A stretch of 64,000 nucleotides of DNA from Butyrivibrio sp. INlla14 (GTDB taxonomy: Bacteria; Bacillota; Clostridia; Lachnospirales; Lachnospiraceae): positions 124,001-188,000 of the forward strand of contig NZ_FMVS01000003.1 in the NCBI RefSeq assembly GCF_900102515.1, read 5' to 3'. Made by a program: the position numbers and the translations under genes. Below the pieces are notes generated by a model. The model was not told the origin of the DNA and searched no databases. It saw only the letters and a list, made by a program, of their open reading frames with translations. Position 1 is the stretch's first letter. Every line of letters starts with the position of its first letter. Below, in pieces: positions 35,201-47,741 of the stretch.

Positions 35201-36315
35201 TAATCAAATCACTTGAACTAGCTGATTTTAGGAATTATGAGAATCTAAAGATTGATTTCAGCAGCGGTACAAACATACTTTATGGAGATAATGCCCAAGG
35301 TAAGACTAACATTCTTGAGGCTATATTTGTTTCGGCTACTACCAAATCTCATAAAGGTAGCAAAGACAAAGAAATAATAAAGTTTGGAAAAGAAGAAGCT
35401 CATGTCAGGACAATTCTTGAAAAGGATAATGCAGAATATCGCGTAGATATGCATCTTCGCAGCAGTAAATCCAAGGGAATTGCAATAGACGGACAAAAGA
35501 TAAAAAGGGCATCAGACCTGATTGGAATGCTCAATGTAGTTTTTTTCTCGCCTGAAGATCTTAGTATCATAAAAAATGGTCCTTCAGAAAGGCGTAGATT
35601 CATGGATATGGAGCTATGTCAGCTGGATCAGATATATCTTAATAGTCTTTCAAAATACAACAAACTTGTTGTAGAGCGTAACAAAGTTCTTAAAGATTTG
35701 TATGAGCACCCTGAAAATAACGTTTTACTTGATGTTCAGGATAAGCAATTATGCGAATATGGATCTGTCATTATCAAGACAAGAGAAAAATTCATCAGAG
35801 ATCTTAATGAAATAATAAGACCTATACATGAAAAGTTAACAGGACAGAAAGAACTCCTGTCAGTTTATTATGAGCCAAATGTCAGTGCTGATGAATTTGA
35901 AAGAAAATTAAAAAGTGCAAGGCAAAAAGATATGTATGCCAAGCAGACCACAACAGGTCCTCACAAGGATGATTTTTCTTTTGTGATACAAAAGAAAAAT
36001 GCAGATTCAGAAGGATATGGAGATGGGATAGACATCAGAAAGTACGGTTCACAGGGACAGCAGAGAACTGCTTCTCTCTCACTCAAACTTTCTGAGATTG
36101 AGATAGTAAAAAAAGCCAAGAAGGAAAATCCAGTACTACTTCTCGATGATGTATTGTCTGAGCTTGATAGTAACAGACAGAATTATCTCTTAAATACCAT
36201 CGGAGATATACAGACTATAATTACATGTACTGGACTTGATGAATTTGTTAACAACAGATTTGAAATAGACAAGCTGTTCAAGGTTACAGAAGGAACAGTA
36301 AGTAGCGAGAATTAG
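35197..36315 (+). CDS. recF: DNA replication and repair protein RecF
   Basis: 372 residues. Walker A YGDNAQGKTNILEAI near residue 30, signature YGSQGQQRTASLSLKLSE, Walker B PVLLLDDVLSELD. ATP-dependent loader of RecA at gaps through RecOR. Starts inside yaaA's stop. Confidence 0.97.
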   Translation: MIIKSLELADFRNYENLKIDFSSGTNILYGDNAQGKTNILEAIFVSATTKSHKGSKDKEIIKFGKEEAHVRTILEKDNAEYRVDMHLRSSKSKGIAIDGQKIKRASDLIGMLNVVFFSPEDLSIIKNGPSERRRFMDMELCQLDQIYLNSLSKYNKLVVERNKVLKDLYEHPENNVLLDVQDKQLCEYGSVIIKTREKFIRDLNEIIRPIHEKLTGQKELLSVYYEPNVSADEFERKLKSARQKDMYAKQTTTGPHKDDFSFVIQKKNADSEGYGDGIDIRKYGSQGQQRTASLSLKLSEIEIVKKAKKENPVLLLDDVLSELDSNRQNYLLNTIGDIQTIITCTGLDEFVNNRFEIDKLFKVTEGTVSSEN

Positions 36316-36351
36316 TAGAAATACTGATAATTGCCAGGAATTTAGAAATAA

Positions 36352-38310
<1,959 letters not shown>

Positions 38311-38380
38311 TAAAAAGGCAAACAGTAATAAAAAATAAATGGTGGCTAACAAAGCATCATGAAGAAAAAAGGAAAAGATA

Positions 38381-40960
38381 ATGGCAGATAATAATAATAT
38401 CAACAACGAAATGCCAGATGACGTTTTTGATAAAACAACCACTGACAGAATTAAAGAGGTTGATCTCCAAAAGACCATGGAGTCAGATTATATTGACTAC
38501 GCTATGAGTGTTATTGCATCTCGTGCTCTTCCGGATGTAAGGGATGGTCTTAAGCCTGTTCAGAGAAGAATTCTTTACTCTATGATTGAACTGAACAATG
38601 GTCCTGATAAGCCACATCGTAAGTGCGCTCGTATCGTAGGTGATACAATGGGTAAATATCATCCGCACGGTGATAGCTCTATTTATGGCGCATTGGTAAA
38701 TATGGCTCAGCCATGGTCCATGAGATACTGCCTTGTTGACGGACACGGAAATTTTGGTTCCGTTGACGGTGATGGCGCTGCTGCTATGCGATATACAGAG
38801 GCAAGACTTACCAAAATCTCAATGGAAATGATTGCCGACATCAACAAGGATACAGTAGACTTTGTACCAAACTTTGATGAGACAGAAAAAGAGCCTTCTA
38901 TCCTTCCAAGTAGATACCCTAACCTATTGGTTAACGGTACTACAGGTATTGCGGTTGGTATGGCTACTAACATTCCTCCTCATAATCTTAGAGAAGTTGT
39001 AAATGCTGTTGTTAAGATGATTGATAACAGAGTTCTTGAAGATAGAGAAACTGAGATAGAAGAAATCCTTGAAATAATCAAGGCTCCTGATTTCCCTACT
39101 GGTGGTATCATTCTTGGTACAAGAGGAGCTGAGGAAGCCTATAGAACAGGCCGTGGTAAGGTTATTGTAAGAGCTGTTACAAATATAGAGCCTATGCAGA
39201 ATGGCAAGAACAGAATCGTTGTAACAGAGCTTCCATATCTTGTAAATAAAGCTAACATGATTTCTAAGATTGCTGAACTTGTTAAGCTTAAAAAGCTTGA
39301 TGGAATCACTGCTCTTCGTGATGAATCAGATAGAGAAGGTATGCGAGTTGTTATTGAGCTCCGTAATGATGTAAATCCTAACATCATGCTCAATAAGCTG
39401 TACAAGCATACACAGATGCAGGACTCCTTCGGTATCATCATGCTTGCTCTTGTTAATAATGAGCCTAAGGTTCTTAGTATAACAGAGATGCTCAAGTACT
39501 ACATCAAGCATCAGGAAGAAGTAGTAACAAGAAGAACCAAGTATGATCTTAACAAGGCAGAAGAAAGAAATCATATTTTAGAGGGATTACTAATCGCTCT
39601 TGATAATATCGATGAAGTAATCAAGATTATTAGAGGTAGTGAAACTGTAGCTCTTGCAAAAGAACAGTTGATGGGAAGATTTGGTCTTACTGATGTTCAG
39701 GCGCAGGCTATTGTAGATATGAGGCTTCGTACTCTCACAGGCTTGGAAAGAGACAAGCTTGAGCAGGAGCACGCAGAACTCTTAAAGAGAATCGAGGAAT
39801 TAAAAGCTATTCTTGCAGATAGAAAGGTTCTTCTTGGCGTTATCAGAACAGAGATTACTGAAATTGCTGCTAAATATGGCGATGACAGAAAGTCTCAAAT
39901 TGGTCATGATGATTCAGATATTGATACAGAGGATCTTATCCCTAATGTTAATACAGTAATTGCCATGACAAATCTTGGATATATCAAGAGAATGTCAATT
40001 GATAACTTTAAGTCACAGAACCGTGGTGGTAAGGGAATCAAGGGAATTACTACAATTGACAATGACTTTGTAGAAGATATCCTCATGACAACGACTCATA
40101 ATTACGTCATGTTCTTTACTAACACAGGTAGAGTATACAGACTCAAGGCATATCAGATTCCTGAGGCATCCAGAACATCAAGAGGTATGGCAATTGTTAA
40201 CCTCCTTCAGCTTGCCCCAGGTGAAAAGATATCAGCTATGATTCCTGTAAAGGGCTTTGAGGACGAGGATAAGAGCCTGTTTATGGTAACCAAGAAAGGT
40301 ACTGTTAAGAAGACTCCTATCACAGACTTCTCAAATGTAAGAAAGACAGGTCTTGCAGCTATCAGTCTTCGTGATGATGATGAACTTATCGAAGTTAAGA
40401 CAGTAACCAAGAATGCAGAAGTATTCCTTGTAACCAAGAACGGTATGTGTATCCACTTTGATGAAGAGGATGTTCGTTCAACAGGAAGATCTTCAATTGG
40501 TGTGCGTGGTATGATGCTGGATGACACAGATGAAATTGTTGGAATGCAGCTCAATACACAGGGTGATTCACTTCTTATCGTCTCCGAAAAAGGTTACGGA
40601 AAGAGAACAACTCTTGATGAATTCCATAGCCAGTTTAGAGGTGGTAAGGGAGTAAAGTGCTATAAGATCACTGAGAAGACTGGTAATGTAATCGGTGTTA
40701 AGGCTGTTAATGATGATAACGAGATCATGATGATCACAAATGCAGGCATTATTATACAGCTTCGCATGGATGAAATAACTATCCACGGCCGTGTAACTTC
40801 AGGTGTTAAGATGATCAATCTTGATAAGGGAGTTACTGTAGCTCAGATTGCCAAGGTACGTGAAAAGATTTCTGATGGAGATCACGATATAGATAATATC
40901 GATGATGTTCCAGAAGAAGTAGATGAAAAAACAGAAGTACAGGATGACGATGAAGAGTAA
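38381..40960 (+). CDS. gyrA: DNA gyrase subunit A
   Basis: 859 residues. Active-site region [20 protein letters not shown]; the quinolone-pocket Ser and the acid position nearby (Ser-Ser-Ile-Tyr) carry no common resistance change at the Ser. Catalytic Tyr in [11 protein letters not shown]-terminal beta-pinwheel with GyrA box [10 protein letters not shown] and related repeats, then a 30-residue acidic tail. Last core gene of the rightward origin cluster. Confidence 0.97.
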   Translation: MADNNNINNEMPDDVFDKTTTDRIKEVDLQKTMESDYIDYAMSVIASRALPDVRDGLKPVQRRILYSMIELNNGPDKPHRKCARIVGDTMGKYHPHGDSSIYGALVNMAQPWSMRYCLVDGHGNFGSVDGDGAAAMRYTEARLTKISMEMIADINKDTVDFVPNFDETEKEPSILPSRYPNLLVNGTTGIAVGMATNIPPHNLREVVNAVVKMIDNRVLEDRETEIEEILEIIKAPDFPTGGIILGTRGAEEAYRTGRGKVIVRAVTNIEPMQNGKNRIVVTELPYLVNKANMISKIAELVKLKKLDGITALRDESDREGMRVVIELRNDVNPNIMLNKLYKHTQMQDSFGIIMLALVNNEPKVLSITEMLKYYIKHQEEVVTRRTKYDLNKAEERNHILEGLLIALDNIDEVIKIIRGSETVALAKEQLMGRFGLTDVQAQAIVDMRLRTLTGLERDKLEQEHAELLKRIEELKAILADRKVLLGVIRTEITEIAAKYGDDRKSQIGHDDSDIDTEDLIPNVNTVIAMTNLGYIKRMSIDNFKSQNRGGKGIKGITTIDNDFVEDILMTTTHNYVMFFTNTGRVYRLKAYQIPEASRTSRGMAIVNLLQLAPGEKISAMIPVKGFEDEDKSLFMVTKKGTVKKTPITDFSNVRKTGLAAISLRDDDELIEVKTVTKNAEVFLVTKNGMCIHFDEEDVRSTGRSSIGVRGMMLDDTDEIVGMQLNTQGDSLLIVSEKGYGKRTTLDEFHSQFRGGKGVKCYKITEKTGNVIGVKAVNDDNEIMMITNAGIIIQLRMDEITIHGRVTSGVKMINLDKGVTVAQIAKVREKISDGDHDIDNIDDVPEEVDEKTEVQDDDEE

Positions 40961-40993
40961 TACAGTATTTTGATTTCAAAGGATGAGGGGCCT

Positions 40994-42445
40994 ATGAATA
41001 TCGGACTGTTAATATCAGAATTAGAAGATCAGGAAGTTAAGAAAATATGTATAGGTGCTAGCCAGGCAGCCAGAGATAAAAAGGCAATTCTCTGCATAAT
41101 GCCAGGCAAGTACCTGATACCAGAAAATGAAAAAGAAAATCCGTATGAGTATCAGCACTCTGCTATTTTTGACTATGCGACGGATTTTGCTTTTGATGTC
41201 CTGATAATAGATATAGACAGAATCGGTAGAAATGCTCCAATCCTAAAAAAAGAGTCATTCCTAAAAAAGTTTGGTGACATACCGATGCTCACTTTAACTG
41301 AGCAGGAAGGCTTTGATTCAGTTAACTGTGTTGAGACAGACCATGATCAGCATGAACAGTTAGGCTACGAAGCAATATGTGATGCAATTTATTATGTACA
41401 GAATAAAAAGCTTCCAGCACCTGAAAATGTGAAGTCTTTTAACTTTGTGGAAAAAGAAGCTTCAGATGCACTATGTGTTATTTCAAAAGTCAGCTATGCT
41501 CTACTCCACAGAAAGTATCCTTCAGAAAAATCCTATGATATTTTCGCAGATATCCTTCTGAAAGAAGGTATAAAAGGCTGTTCAGTACTTCTCTATGACA
41601 AAAAAATCAGAAATTCTGTTAAATACTGGTGGGAAAAGCCTGAGACAATATGCTGTAAAACCAGGCTTGTAAATGGCATATTAACAGAGTTTGAACCAAA
41701 TGAAAGAGTTACAGAAACAAACAAGATAATAGAAAGTATATCAAGGGGAAAGCCTGGTATATATATTGCTGGACCTTTATTTGTAGGTGAATATCAGCTA
41801 GGTCTTTTTATAACAGAATTTACTGCTAATATGCTTACAGACTATTATTTTGAGAGTTTGCTCAGCGTTGTAACTGGAGTTTCAAGAATATCCTATCTTG
41901 AAAAAGAGCTAAAGAAAACAAATGAAGAGCTGTATGAAGTACAAGAAGAACTTGCCAGAGATGATTCCGTTCTTGATCATATTGGTGATCAGGACTATCT
42001 TACAGGAGGACTTAATAGGCGAGGATTCTTTGGAAAGGCATATGATCTCCTAAAGGATAACTTCAAACCAGGTAAGTACGCTATAGTGGCTTATATACAT
42101 ATGGAATCTCTAAAGAGAATCAACGATATGTATGGTCATGAAGAAGGTGACAGAGCTGTCAAAAAAGTGGCAGATATTCTTGAAAGTGTATTTGAAGATT
42201 GTATTTACGGAAGAATCCGTGGTAATGAATTTGCAGTATTAGAGATTACTGATGAAGAAGGCAAGGCAGAGAGCTTTAAGCAGGAAATGTCTACGCAGAA
42301 TGCCAAGCTTTTATCTGACTCCAGTAGATACATAAATCACCTGCAGTATTCTATTTGCGAGTTTGGATATGATGAAGATTTATCTCTTCGCGAGATGTTA
42401 AAAGAGACAGATGAGAACTTGCAGAGAATAAAACAGATGCAGTAA
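40994..42445 (+). CDS. Degenerate GGDEF-domain protein with periplasmic-binding-like N-terminus
   Basis: 483 residues from ATG at 40994, preceded by GATGAGGGG (a TTG at 40970 is less likely). The N-terminal ~150 residues resemble the LacI/periplasmic-binding sensory fold (NIGLLISELEDQEVKKICIG, then DVLIIDIDRIGR). A middle GAF-like part precedes a coiled coil (YLEKELKKTNEELYEVQEEL). The C-terminal GGDEF domain has DYLTGGLNRRGF and RINDMYGHEEGDRAV, but the active loop is RGNEF instead of GGDEF, so cyclase activity is doubtful. No membrane segment. It begins 33 bp after gyrA. Confidence 0.8.
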   Translation: MNIGLLISELEDQEVKKICIGASQAARDKKAILCIMPGKYLIPENEKENPYEYQHSAIFDYATDFAFDVLIIDIDRIGRNAPILKKESFLKKFGDIPMLTLTEQEGFDSVNCVETDHDQHEQLGYEAICDAIYYVQNKKLPAPENVKSFNFVEKEASDALCVISKVSYALLHRKYPSEKSYDIFADILLKEGIKGCSVLLYDKKIRNSVKYWWEKPETICCKTRLVNGILTEFEPNERVTETNKIIESISRGKPGIYIAGPLFVGEYQLGLFITEFTANMLTDYYFESLLSVVTGVSRISYLEKELKKTNEELYEVQEELARDDSVLDHIGDQDYLTGGLNRRGFFGKAYDLLKDNFKPGKYAIVAYIHMESLKRINDMYGHEEGDRAVKKVADILESVFEDCIYGRIRGNEFAVLEITDEEGKAESFKQEMSTQNAKLLSDSSRYINHLQYSICEFGYDEDLSLREMLKETDENLQRIKQMQ

Positions 42446-42450
42446 TATAA

Positions 42451-42490
42451 AAATCCCTCTCTTTTGGATTACAAAAGGGAGGGATTATTA
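42451..42490 (+). terminator. Terminator after the GGDEF gene
   Basis: Stem AATCCCTCTCTTTT 42452-42465 with AAAAGGGAGGGATT ending at about 42486, followed by ATTATATT. It ends the gyrA-side transcript. Confidence 0.85.
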
Positions 42491-42497
42491 TATTGCA

Positions 42498-42576
42498 GAG
42501 CCACTGATATGAAATATGTCAGCTAAGCTGACCAGCGGCTCGCAGACGAGTAGGAAGGCTGACCGCCTTCTACTCG
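42498..42576. repeat. Two adjacent inverted repeats in a convergent gap
   Basis: GAGCCACTG 42498-42506 / CAGCGGCTC 42533-42541 (8 of 9) encloses a small palindrome; next to it GAGTAGGAAGGC 42548-42559 / GCCTTCTACTC 42565-42575 (11 bp, one bulge). The second follows the trpA stop on the minus strand directly but has no T run. Probably the 3' end structure of the trp transcript. Confidence 0.55.
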
Positions 42577-42577
42577 A

Positions 42578-43345
42578 TTATATAGCCGTTTTCATAGATC
42601 TGACATAATCTTCTATGTAGGAAGGTGCTGATTTTCCATGTTTTTCAAGAAGTTTTATGATTGCGGAACCTACAATTGCACCGTCTGATATAGAGGACAT
42701 TTTAGAAGCCTGTTCTGGAGTTGAGATTCCAAAGCCTATAGCGCAGGGAACATCAGTATTTTCGCGAATGACTTTTACGATGGAATCAAGATCTGTTGTA
42801 ATTGAGCTTCTTGTACCAGTTACCCCAAGGCTTGAAACAACGTAGATAAAACCTTTTGCTTCTTTTGCTATCATAGCGATACGATTAGCGGATGTAGGTG
42901 CAATCAGTGAGACCAGATCAACATCATATTTATTGCAGACATCTTCAAATTCCTCTTTTTCTTCAAATGGAAGATCTGGAAGAATCAAACCATCAATATC
43001 TATCTCATGACATCTTCTGATAAAATCCTCTGAACCATAGGAATAAACAACATTTGCATAAGTCATAAATACCATAGGAACAGAGACTTCTTTTCTAAGA
43101 TCAACTACAAAATCAAAGATCTTATCAGTAGTTATGCCACCTTTCAATGCCCTTAGATTAGCACCCTGTATTACTGGGCCTTCTGCGGTTGGATCAGAAA
43201 AAGGGATACCAAGTTCTATAAGATCCGCACCGCCTTTTACAGCAGCTTTTACGGCTTCTTTTGTTGTATTTAGATCTGGATCACCGCAGGTTATAAAGGC
43301 TATAAATGCTTTACCATTTTCAAAAGCTTTTTTAATATTACTCAT
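42578..43345 (-). CDS. trpA: Tryptophan synthase alpha subunit
   Basis: 255 residues, TIM barrel. FITCGDPDLNTT, the catalytic Glu in ADLIELGIPFSDPTAEGP, and phosphate-binding GFGIS near residue 212. Splits indole-3-glycerol phosphate to indole, passed to TrpB. Last gene of the operon, 56 bp after trpB. Confidence 0.97.
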   Translation of the reverse strand: MSNIKKAFENGKAFIAFITCGDPDLNTTKEAVKAAVKGGADLIELGIPFSDPTAEGPVIQGANLRALKGGITTDKIFDFVVDLRKEVSVPMVFMTYANVVYSYGSEDFIRRCHEIDIDGLILPDLPFEEKEEFEDVCNKYDVDLVSLIAPTSANRIAMIAKEAKGFIYVVSSLGVTGTRSSITTDLDSIVKVIRENTDVPCAIGFGISTPEQASKMSSISDGAIVGSAIIKLLEKHGKSAPSYIEDYVRSMKTAI

Positions 43346-43401
43346 AACGTTCTCCTGTTAAATTCAATTAGCAAACGAATTGTTTATATATAAAGATTTG
43401 A

Positions 43402-44592
43402 TTACTCTGAAATATTTTCACCACGATATCTTGCAATTGCTGCGCAGTCCTTATCTCCTCTTCCTGAGATGGTCACAACAATAATCTTGTCCTTATCCAT
43501 AGTAGGTGCAATTTTCATTGCGTGTGCCAGAGCATGAGAAGACTCAATTGCAGGTATGATACCTTCAGTTCTGGAAAGATATTCAAAAGCATTAACAGCC
43601 TCATCATCAGTTATAGCAACATATTCAGCTCTATGAATGTCGTGCAGATATGCATGCTCTGGTCCTATTCCAGGATAATCAAGGCCTGCAGAAATAGAAT
43701 AAACAGGAGCAATCTGTCCATACTTATCCTGACAGAAGTAGGATTTCATTCCATGGAATATTCCAAGACGACCAGTATTGATAGTAGCTGCTGTTTCAAA
43801 AGTATCTATGCCTCGTCCTGCAGCTTCGCACCCAATTAGTGCCACAGATTTATCTTCAATAAAATTGTAGAAAGTACCAATCGCATTGGAACCGCCCCCA
43901 ACGCAGGCTATTACAGCATCGGGAAGACGACCTTCCTTTTCAAGCATCTGCTCTTTGATTTCTTTGGAGATGACAGCTTGAAAATCACGAACAATAGTAG
44001 GAAATGGATGAGGTCCCATAACAGAGCCAAGGCAGTAATGAGTGTCATCAATTCTGGAAGTCCACTCTCTCATAGCCTCAGATACAGCGTCCTTTAGAGT
44101 CGCTGTTCCGGAAGTTACTGGAATAACTTCTGCTCCTAAAAGCTTCATTTTGTAAACATTAAGAGCCTGCCTTTTAGTATCCTCTTCTCCCATGAAAACA
44201 ACACATTCCATCCCCATAAGAGCTGCTGCTGTAGCAGTTGCAACACCATGTTGTCCAGCACCTGTCTCAGCTATAAGCCTTGTCTTACCCATCTTTTTGG
44301 CTAAAAGAGCCTGACCGAGAACATTGTTGATCTTATGGGCACCAGTGTGGTTCAAATCCTCTCTCTTTAGATAAATCTTGGCACCACCAAGATCCTTAGT
44401 CATTTTCTCTGCATAATAAAGGCGTGAAGGACGGCCTGCATATTCATTCAAAAGCTCTGTGAGTTCTCTGTTAAACTCAGGATCATTTTTGTAATGATTA
44501 TATGCTTCCTCTAGTTCAATTACAGCATTTATCAGTGTTTCTGGAATATACTGTCCACCATGTACACCAAATCTACCCTTTGAATTACTCAT
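43402..44592 (-). CDS. trpB: Tryptophan synthase beta subunit
   Basis: 396 residues. PLP lysine in [14 protein letters not shown]; phosphate loop [13 protein letters not shown]-type loop region [15 protein letters not shown]. TrpB1-type, expected to pair with TrpA. Condenses indole with serine. Confidence 0.97.
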   Translation of the reverse strand: MSNSKGRFGVHGGQYIPETLINAVIELEEAYNHYKNDPEFNRELTELLNEYAGRPSRLYYAEKMTKDLGGAKIYLKREDLNHTGAHKINNVLGQALLAKKMGKTRLIAETGAGQHGVATATAAALMGMECVVFMGEEDTKRQALNVYKMKLLGAEVIPVTSGTATLKDAVSEAMREWTSRIDDTHYCLGSVMGPHPFPTIVRDFQAVISKEIKEQMLEKEGRLPDAVIACVGGGSNAIGTFYNFIEDKSVALIGCEAAGRGIDTFETAATINTGRLGIFHGMKSYFCQDKYGQIAPVYSISAGLDYPGIGPEHAYLHDIHRAEYVAITDDEAVNAFEYLSRTEGIIPAIESSHALAHAMKIAPTMDKDKIIVVTISGRGDKDCAAIARYRGENISE

Positions 44593-44637
44593 ATTCTTTC
44601 CTACTTTCTGATAAATCTATTATTCTCAAAAACAAAT

Positions 44638-45288
44638 TTATAATCTGACATTTTCTATAAACCGCTTCATTTTAGCTATATCTTTAACTTTGTTTGTCTC
44701 AATACCAGAGCTTACATCCACGGCAAAAGGCTTGGCTATGTATATTGCCTCTTTTACATTTTCAGGAGTAAGGCCTCCAGCAAGAAATATAGGCCTATTT
44801 AGCTCTTTTAACAGATTCCAGTCAAAAGAACTACCGCTACCCATTCCCGAATCAAGAAGATAATAATCTGGCAGCGAAAGATCAGGATCTGAGCCATTGA
44901 TGGCATCATATAAACTGCTCTGCTCATGGAGTCTTACAATATCTTCACTTGTTTTTATTATTTCAGCTCTTATGATAAGTGGTGAGTTTAGTACAAAACT
45001 CTTTCGTAATTGCCAGATATAATCTGCGTTTTCATGGCCATGAAGCTGGATAACATCAATGATTTTTTCATCAACAAGTTCTTTGATAAAAGAAATATCT
45101 TCATCTACAAAAACGCCTACAACAGTTATCTTGGGATCAAGACTTGATTTAAGTCGTTTCGCAGTCTCTTTATCAACACAGCGATGACTCTTTTTGTAAA
45201 AGACAAATCCGATGAAATCAGGTTTAACTTCATTTGCAAATTGAATATCTTCATCTCTGAAAAGACCACACATTTTAATCTTTGTCAC
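44638..45288 (-). CDS. trpF: Phosphoribosylanthranilate isomerase
   Basis: 216 residues, TIM barrel. Catalytic Cys at KMCGLF and Asp at DVSSGIE, with phosphate-site FLAGGLTPENV. Third step of the branch. Lies between trpC (29 bp) and trpB (45 bp). Confidence 0.95.
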   Translation of the reverse strand: MTKIKMCGLFRDEDIQFANEVKPDFIGFVFYKKSHRCVDKETAKRLKSSLDPKITVVGVFVDEDISFIKELVDEKIIDVIQLHGHENADYIWQLRKSFVLNSPLIIRAEIIKTSEDIVRLHEQSSLYDAINGSDPDLSLPDYYLLDSGMGSGSSFDWNLLKELNRPIFLAGGLTPENVKEAIYIAKPFAVDVSSGIETNKVKDIAKMKRFIENVRL

Positions 45289-45317
45289 GATACACCTCCT
45301 TTTTTGTTTATATAAGG

Positions 45318-46097
45318 TTAAGCGTATCTAAGCATTTGTAGAAGGCTCTTTTTATCCGAAGCTTTCATAAGCGCCTCACCTATAAGCACCGCGTCAGCTC
45401 CAAAAGCGTTGATATTTCTAATGTCTTCGGCGGATTTTACACCGCTTTCAGAGACAAAGAGAACATCTCTTGGAACTAAACTTCTAAGCCTTTTGCTATT
45501 ATCAGTATCAACATGAAAATCCTTTAAATTGCGGTTATTGACACCGACAATCCTTGCAGATGCCCTAAGCGCTGTCTCTATTTCTTTTTCATCATGAGCT
45601 TCCACAAGAGCAGATAGGCCAAGATCATCGCATATATTTAAGTATTCTCTTATCTGGCTTTCTTCCAGGATAGAGCAAATCAGAAGTACAGCCTTTGCTC
45701 CAAGGGCCTTGGCCTGAAAAATCATGTACTCATCGACTGTAAAATCCTTTCTGATACATGGAGTATTCACAGCTTCAGCAATTTCCTTAAGATAGGAATC
45801 AGCGCCTAGAAACCACTTAGGCTCAGTTAGAACGGAAATACATTCTGCGCCGGCCTCTTCATACTCTTTTGCTATATCGAGATAAGGAAAATCCTGAGCA
45901 ATTATACCTTTTGAAGGAGATGCCTTTTTGCATTCGCAGATAAAAGAAATACCTGGTGTAGAAAGAGCTTTCTCAAACTCAAAAGTTCCCTTTGGCATAT
46001 CCTCAGCTATTCTTCTTATTTCTTCAGTTGATATTTTTTTCTTGGCCTCGGATACTCTAAAGCTTGCGTAAGAAGCCAGTTCATCAAGAATTGTCAT
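45318..46097 (-). CDS. trpC: Indole-3-glycerol phosphate synthase
   Basis: 259 residues. ICECKKASPSKGII holds the catalytic Lys, with IRKDFTVDEYMI and VGVNNRNLKDF, all hallmark TrpC segments. Stand-alone, not fused with TrpF. Confidence 0.97.
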   Translation of the reverse strand: MTILDELASYASFRVSEAKKKISTEEIRRIAEDMPKGTFEFEKALSTPGISFICECKKASPSKGIIAQDFPYLDIAKEYEEAGAECISVLTEPKWFLGADSYLKEIAEAVNTPCIRKDFTVDEYMIFQAKALGAKAVLLICSILEESQIREYLNICDDLGLSALVEAHDEKEIETALRASARIVGVNNRNLKDFHVDTDNSKRLRSLVPRDVLFVSESGVKSAEDIRNINAFGADAVLIGEALMKASDKKSLLQMLRYA

Positions 46098-46122
46098 CGT
46101 GTTTTCTTTCTTTCTAAATAAT

Positions 46123-47142
46123 TTATGTATTGCTTATCTCAATCAGTTTTTCAAGAGTTTCAGTAGCTTTGCCAGAATCAATGATTTCTGCGGCAAGTTT
46201 AACTCCATCTACGAAGGTATCAGCCTTACCACCAATATAAAGAGAAGCGCCGGCATTTAAAAGAACAGCTTCACGCTTAGGTCCTCTTTCCTTGCCAGAG
46301 AGGATATCCCTTGTGATCTTTGCGTTCTCTTCAGGAGTTCCACCAACAAGCTCTTCTTTTTTGCAGGTCTTAAAACCAAAATCTTCTGGACAAATGGTAT
46401 AAGATTTGTACCAGCCATCCTTGATCTCGCAGATAGAAGTTGGAGAACTCATAGAAATCTCATCCAGTTTATCCTGGCCATATACAACCATTCCGCGTTT
46501 TACTCCAAGGCTAATAAGAACCTGAGCAAGAGGAATGATAAGATAATCATCATAAACGCCAAGAAGCTGCATAGATGGTCTTCCAGGATTTGTAAGAGGT
46601 CCAAGAATATTGAAAACTGTTCTAAATCCAAGTTCTTTCCTGATGGCTCCTACATACTTCATGGAAGTGTGATATTTCTGGGCAAAGAAGAAACACATTC
46701 CAGCCTTTTCAAGGAGTTCAACACACTTTTCAGGACTCTGATCTATGTTTACACCAAGAGCTTCAAGGCAGTCCGCTGTTCCACACTTTGAAGAAGCAGC
46801 TCTGTTACCGTGCTTGGCAACCTTCATTCCACCGGCAGCTGCAACAAGAGCAGATGTTGTAGAAATATTGAAGCTGTGAGCATTGTCTCCGCCAGTTCCT
46901 ACAATTTCAAATACATCCATTCCTGTATTTACCTGTGTAGCATGCTCTCTCATTGCTGTAGCACATCCAGCTATTTCATCGGTTGTTTCTGCTCTTGCAC
47001 TCTTTGTTGAGAGAGCTGAAAGAAATGCCGCATTCTGAGTGGGTGTAGTTTCTCCACTCATGATCTCGTTCATTACTGTGTAGGCCTCATCATAAGTAAG
47101 GTCTTCTTTGTTTACGATTTTTACGATTGCTTCTTTGATCAT
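46123..47142 (-). CDS. trpD: Anthranilate phosphoribosyltransferase
   Basis: 339 residues from ATG at 47142, which has AAGGAG 9 bp upstream. The frame is open to a TTG at 47262 through both leader hairpins, but that extension has no Shine-Dalgarno and no homology to a glutaminase domain. Motifs: [15 protein letters not shown] (PRPP site), [19 protein letters not shown]. First structural gene of trpDCFBA; trpE and trpG are not here. Confidence 0.96.
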   Translation of the reverse strand: MIKEAIVKIVNKEDLTYDEAYTVMNEIMSGETTPTQNAAFLSALSTKSARAETTDEIAGCATAMREHATQVNTGMDVFEIVGTGGDNAHSFNISTTSALVAAAGGMKVAKHGNRAASSKCGTADCLEALGVNIDQSPEKCVELLEKAGMCFFFAQKYHTSMKYVGAIRKELGFRTVFNILGPLTNPGRPSMQLLGVYDDYLIIPLAQVLISLGVKRGMVVYGQDKLDEISMSSPTSICEIKDGWYKSYTICPEDFGFKTCKKEELVGGTPEENAKITRDILSGKERGPKREAVLLNAGASLYIGGKADTFVDGVKLAAEIIDSGKATETLEKLIEISNT

Positions 47143-47180
47143 TGTAATTCTCCTTTTCTTTTTTGATTTTTGGGTAAATG

Positions 47181-47214
47181 AAAAAGCGTTCTGACTATCT
47201 GCCAGAACGCTTTT
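47181..47214 (-). terminator. Second terminator hairpin in trp leader
   Basis: Perfect 12-bp stem AAAAGCGTTCTG (47182-47193) / CAGAACGCTTTT (47203-47214), 9-nt loop; the minus strand continues TTTTTCATTT. It lies between the T-box terminator and trpD, 39 bp before the start codon. Confidence 0.8.
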
Positions 47215-47235
47215 CAACGCTTTTTTTAAAGAAAA

Positions 47236-47540
47236 GTCCCTGACAGAATAATCTTCTGTCAAGGACGAATGTACAATTATACTATCCGCGGTGCCACCTT
47301 GAATTCGTAGTAAACTACGCGCTTATTTAAGATACAGATTCTGAATATATCAGACTTCATCATATCTCTGACTACTAACGGGAGTCATCCGTTGCAGAAT
47401 ACTCTGTGCCGTGAACATGCACATTTGACTGCACCCTCGGCGGTCCATTTGAATATGTGTTTCTTACCTATTCTCAGCTTATCAGGCTCTCTGTGAAGGC
47501 ATCATAGACGTTATCTCCGCTTCATTGGTTTAAAGTATTA
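47236..47540 (-). promoter_or_regulatory. T-box riboswitch, tRNA-Trp responsive
   Basis: Minus strand holds the T-box sequence AAGGTGGCACCGCGG (47300-47286), the AGAGAG of stem I, and ATGGACCGCCGAGG, in which TGG sits in the specifier position before ACC. Then follows the terminator stem 47236-47248 / 47254-47266 (12 of 13) with a TTTTCTTT tail, and CCCGTTAG of stem III upstream. Uncharged tRNA-Trp should stabilize the antiterminator and turn the operon on. Confidence 0.93.
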
Positions 47541-47550
47541 AGTTATTAAA

Positions 47551-47579
47551 ATATTACTACTGTACAAATAAGTTGTCAA
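47551..47579 (-). promoter_or_regulatory. trp operon promoter
   Basis: TTGACA (47579-47574), 17-bp spacer, TAATAT (47556-47551) on the minus strand, just upstream of the T-box leader. Confidence 0.8.
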
Positions 47580-47608
47580 CAACCAAATTTTTTGTTTTTT
47601 CATTACAT

Positions 47609-47741
47609 GATTCAGAGTCAGACTCGGAAATTTGCAATTTCCTCGTTGACGAATTCTCGTCAAATGGATAATATCCGAAATACATCTATATAAGCAAGCT
47701 TATTATCTGTATTTCGGACATTATCCGCTTGATTCTGAATC
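47609..47741. repeat. Nested inverted-repeat structure between trp leader and ABC genes
   Basis: Outer arms GATTCAGAGTC 47609-47619 / GATTCTGAATC 47731-47741 (10 of 11) enclose GGAAATT..AATTTCC (about 47626-47642), TTGACGA..TCGTCAA (about 47646-47662) and a long arm pair 47666-47684 / 47708-47726 (18 of 19). It begins at the stop codon of the ABC gene. It may be a MITE-like insertion, a small RNA or a complex 3' end. Confidence 0.65.

Noticed and set aside
47143-47262. N-terminal extension of trpD or a trpG remnant
   Set aside because: The in-frame TTG start has no Shine-Dalgarno and the codons span both terminator stems; no glutaminase motifs are seen.
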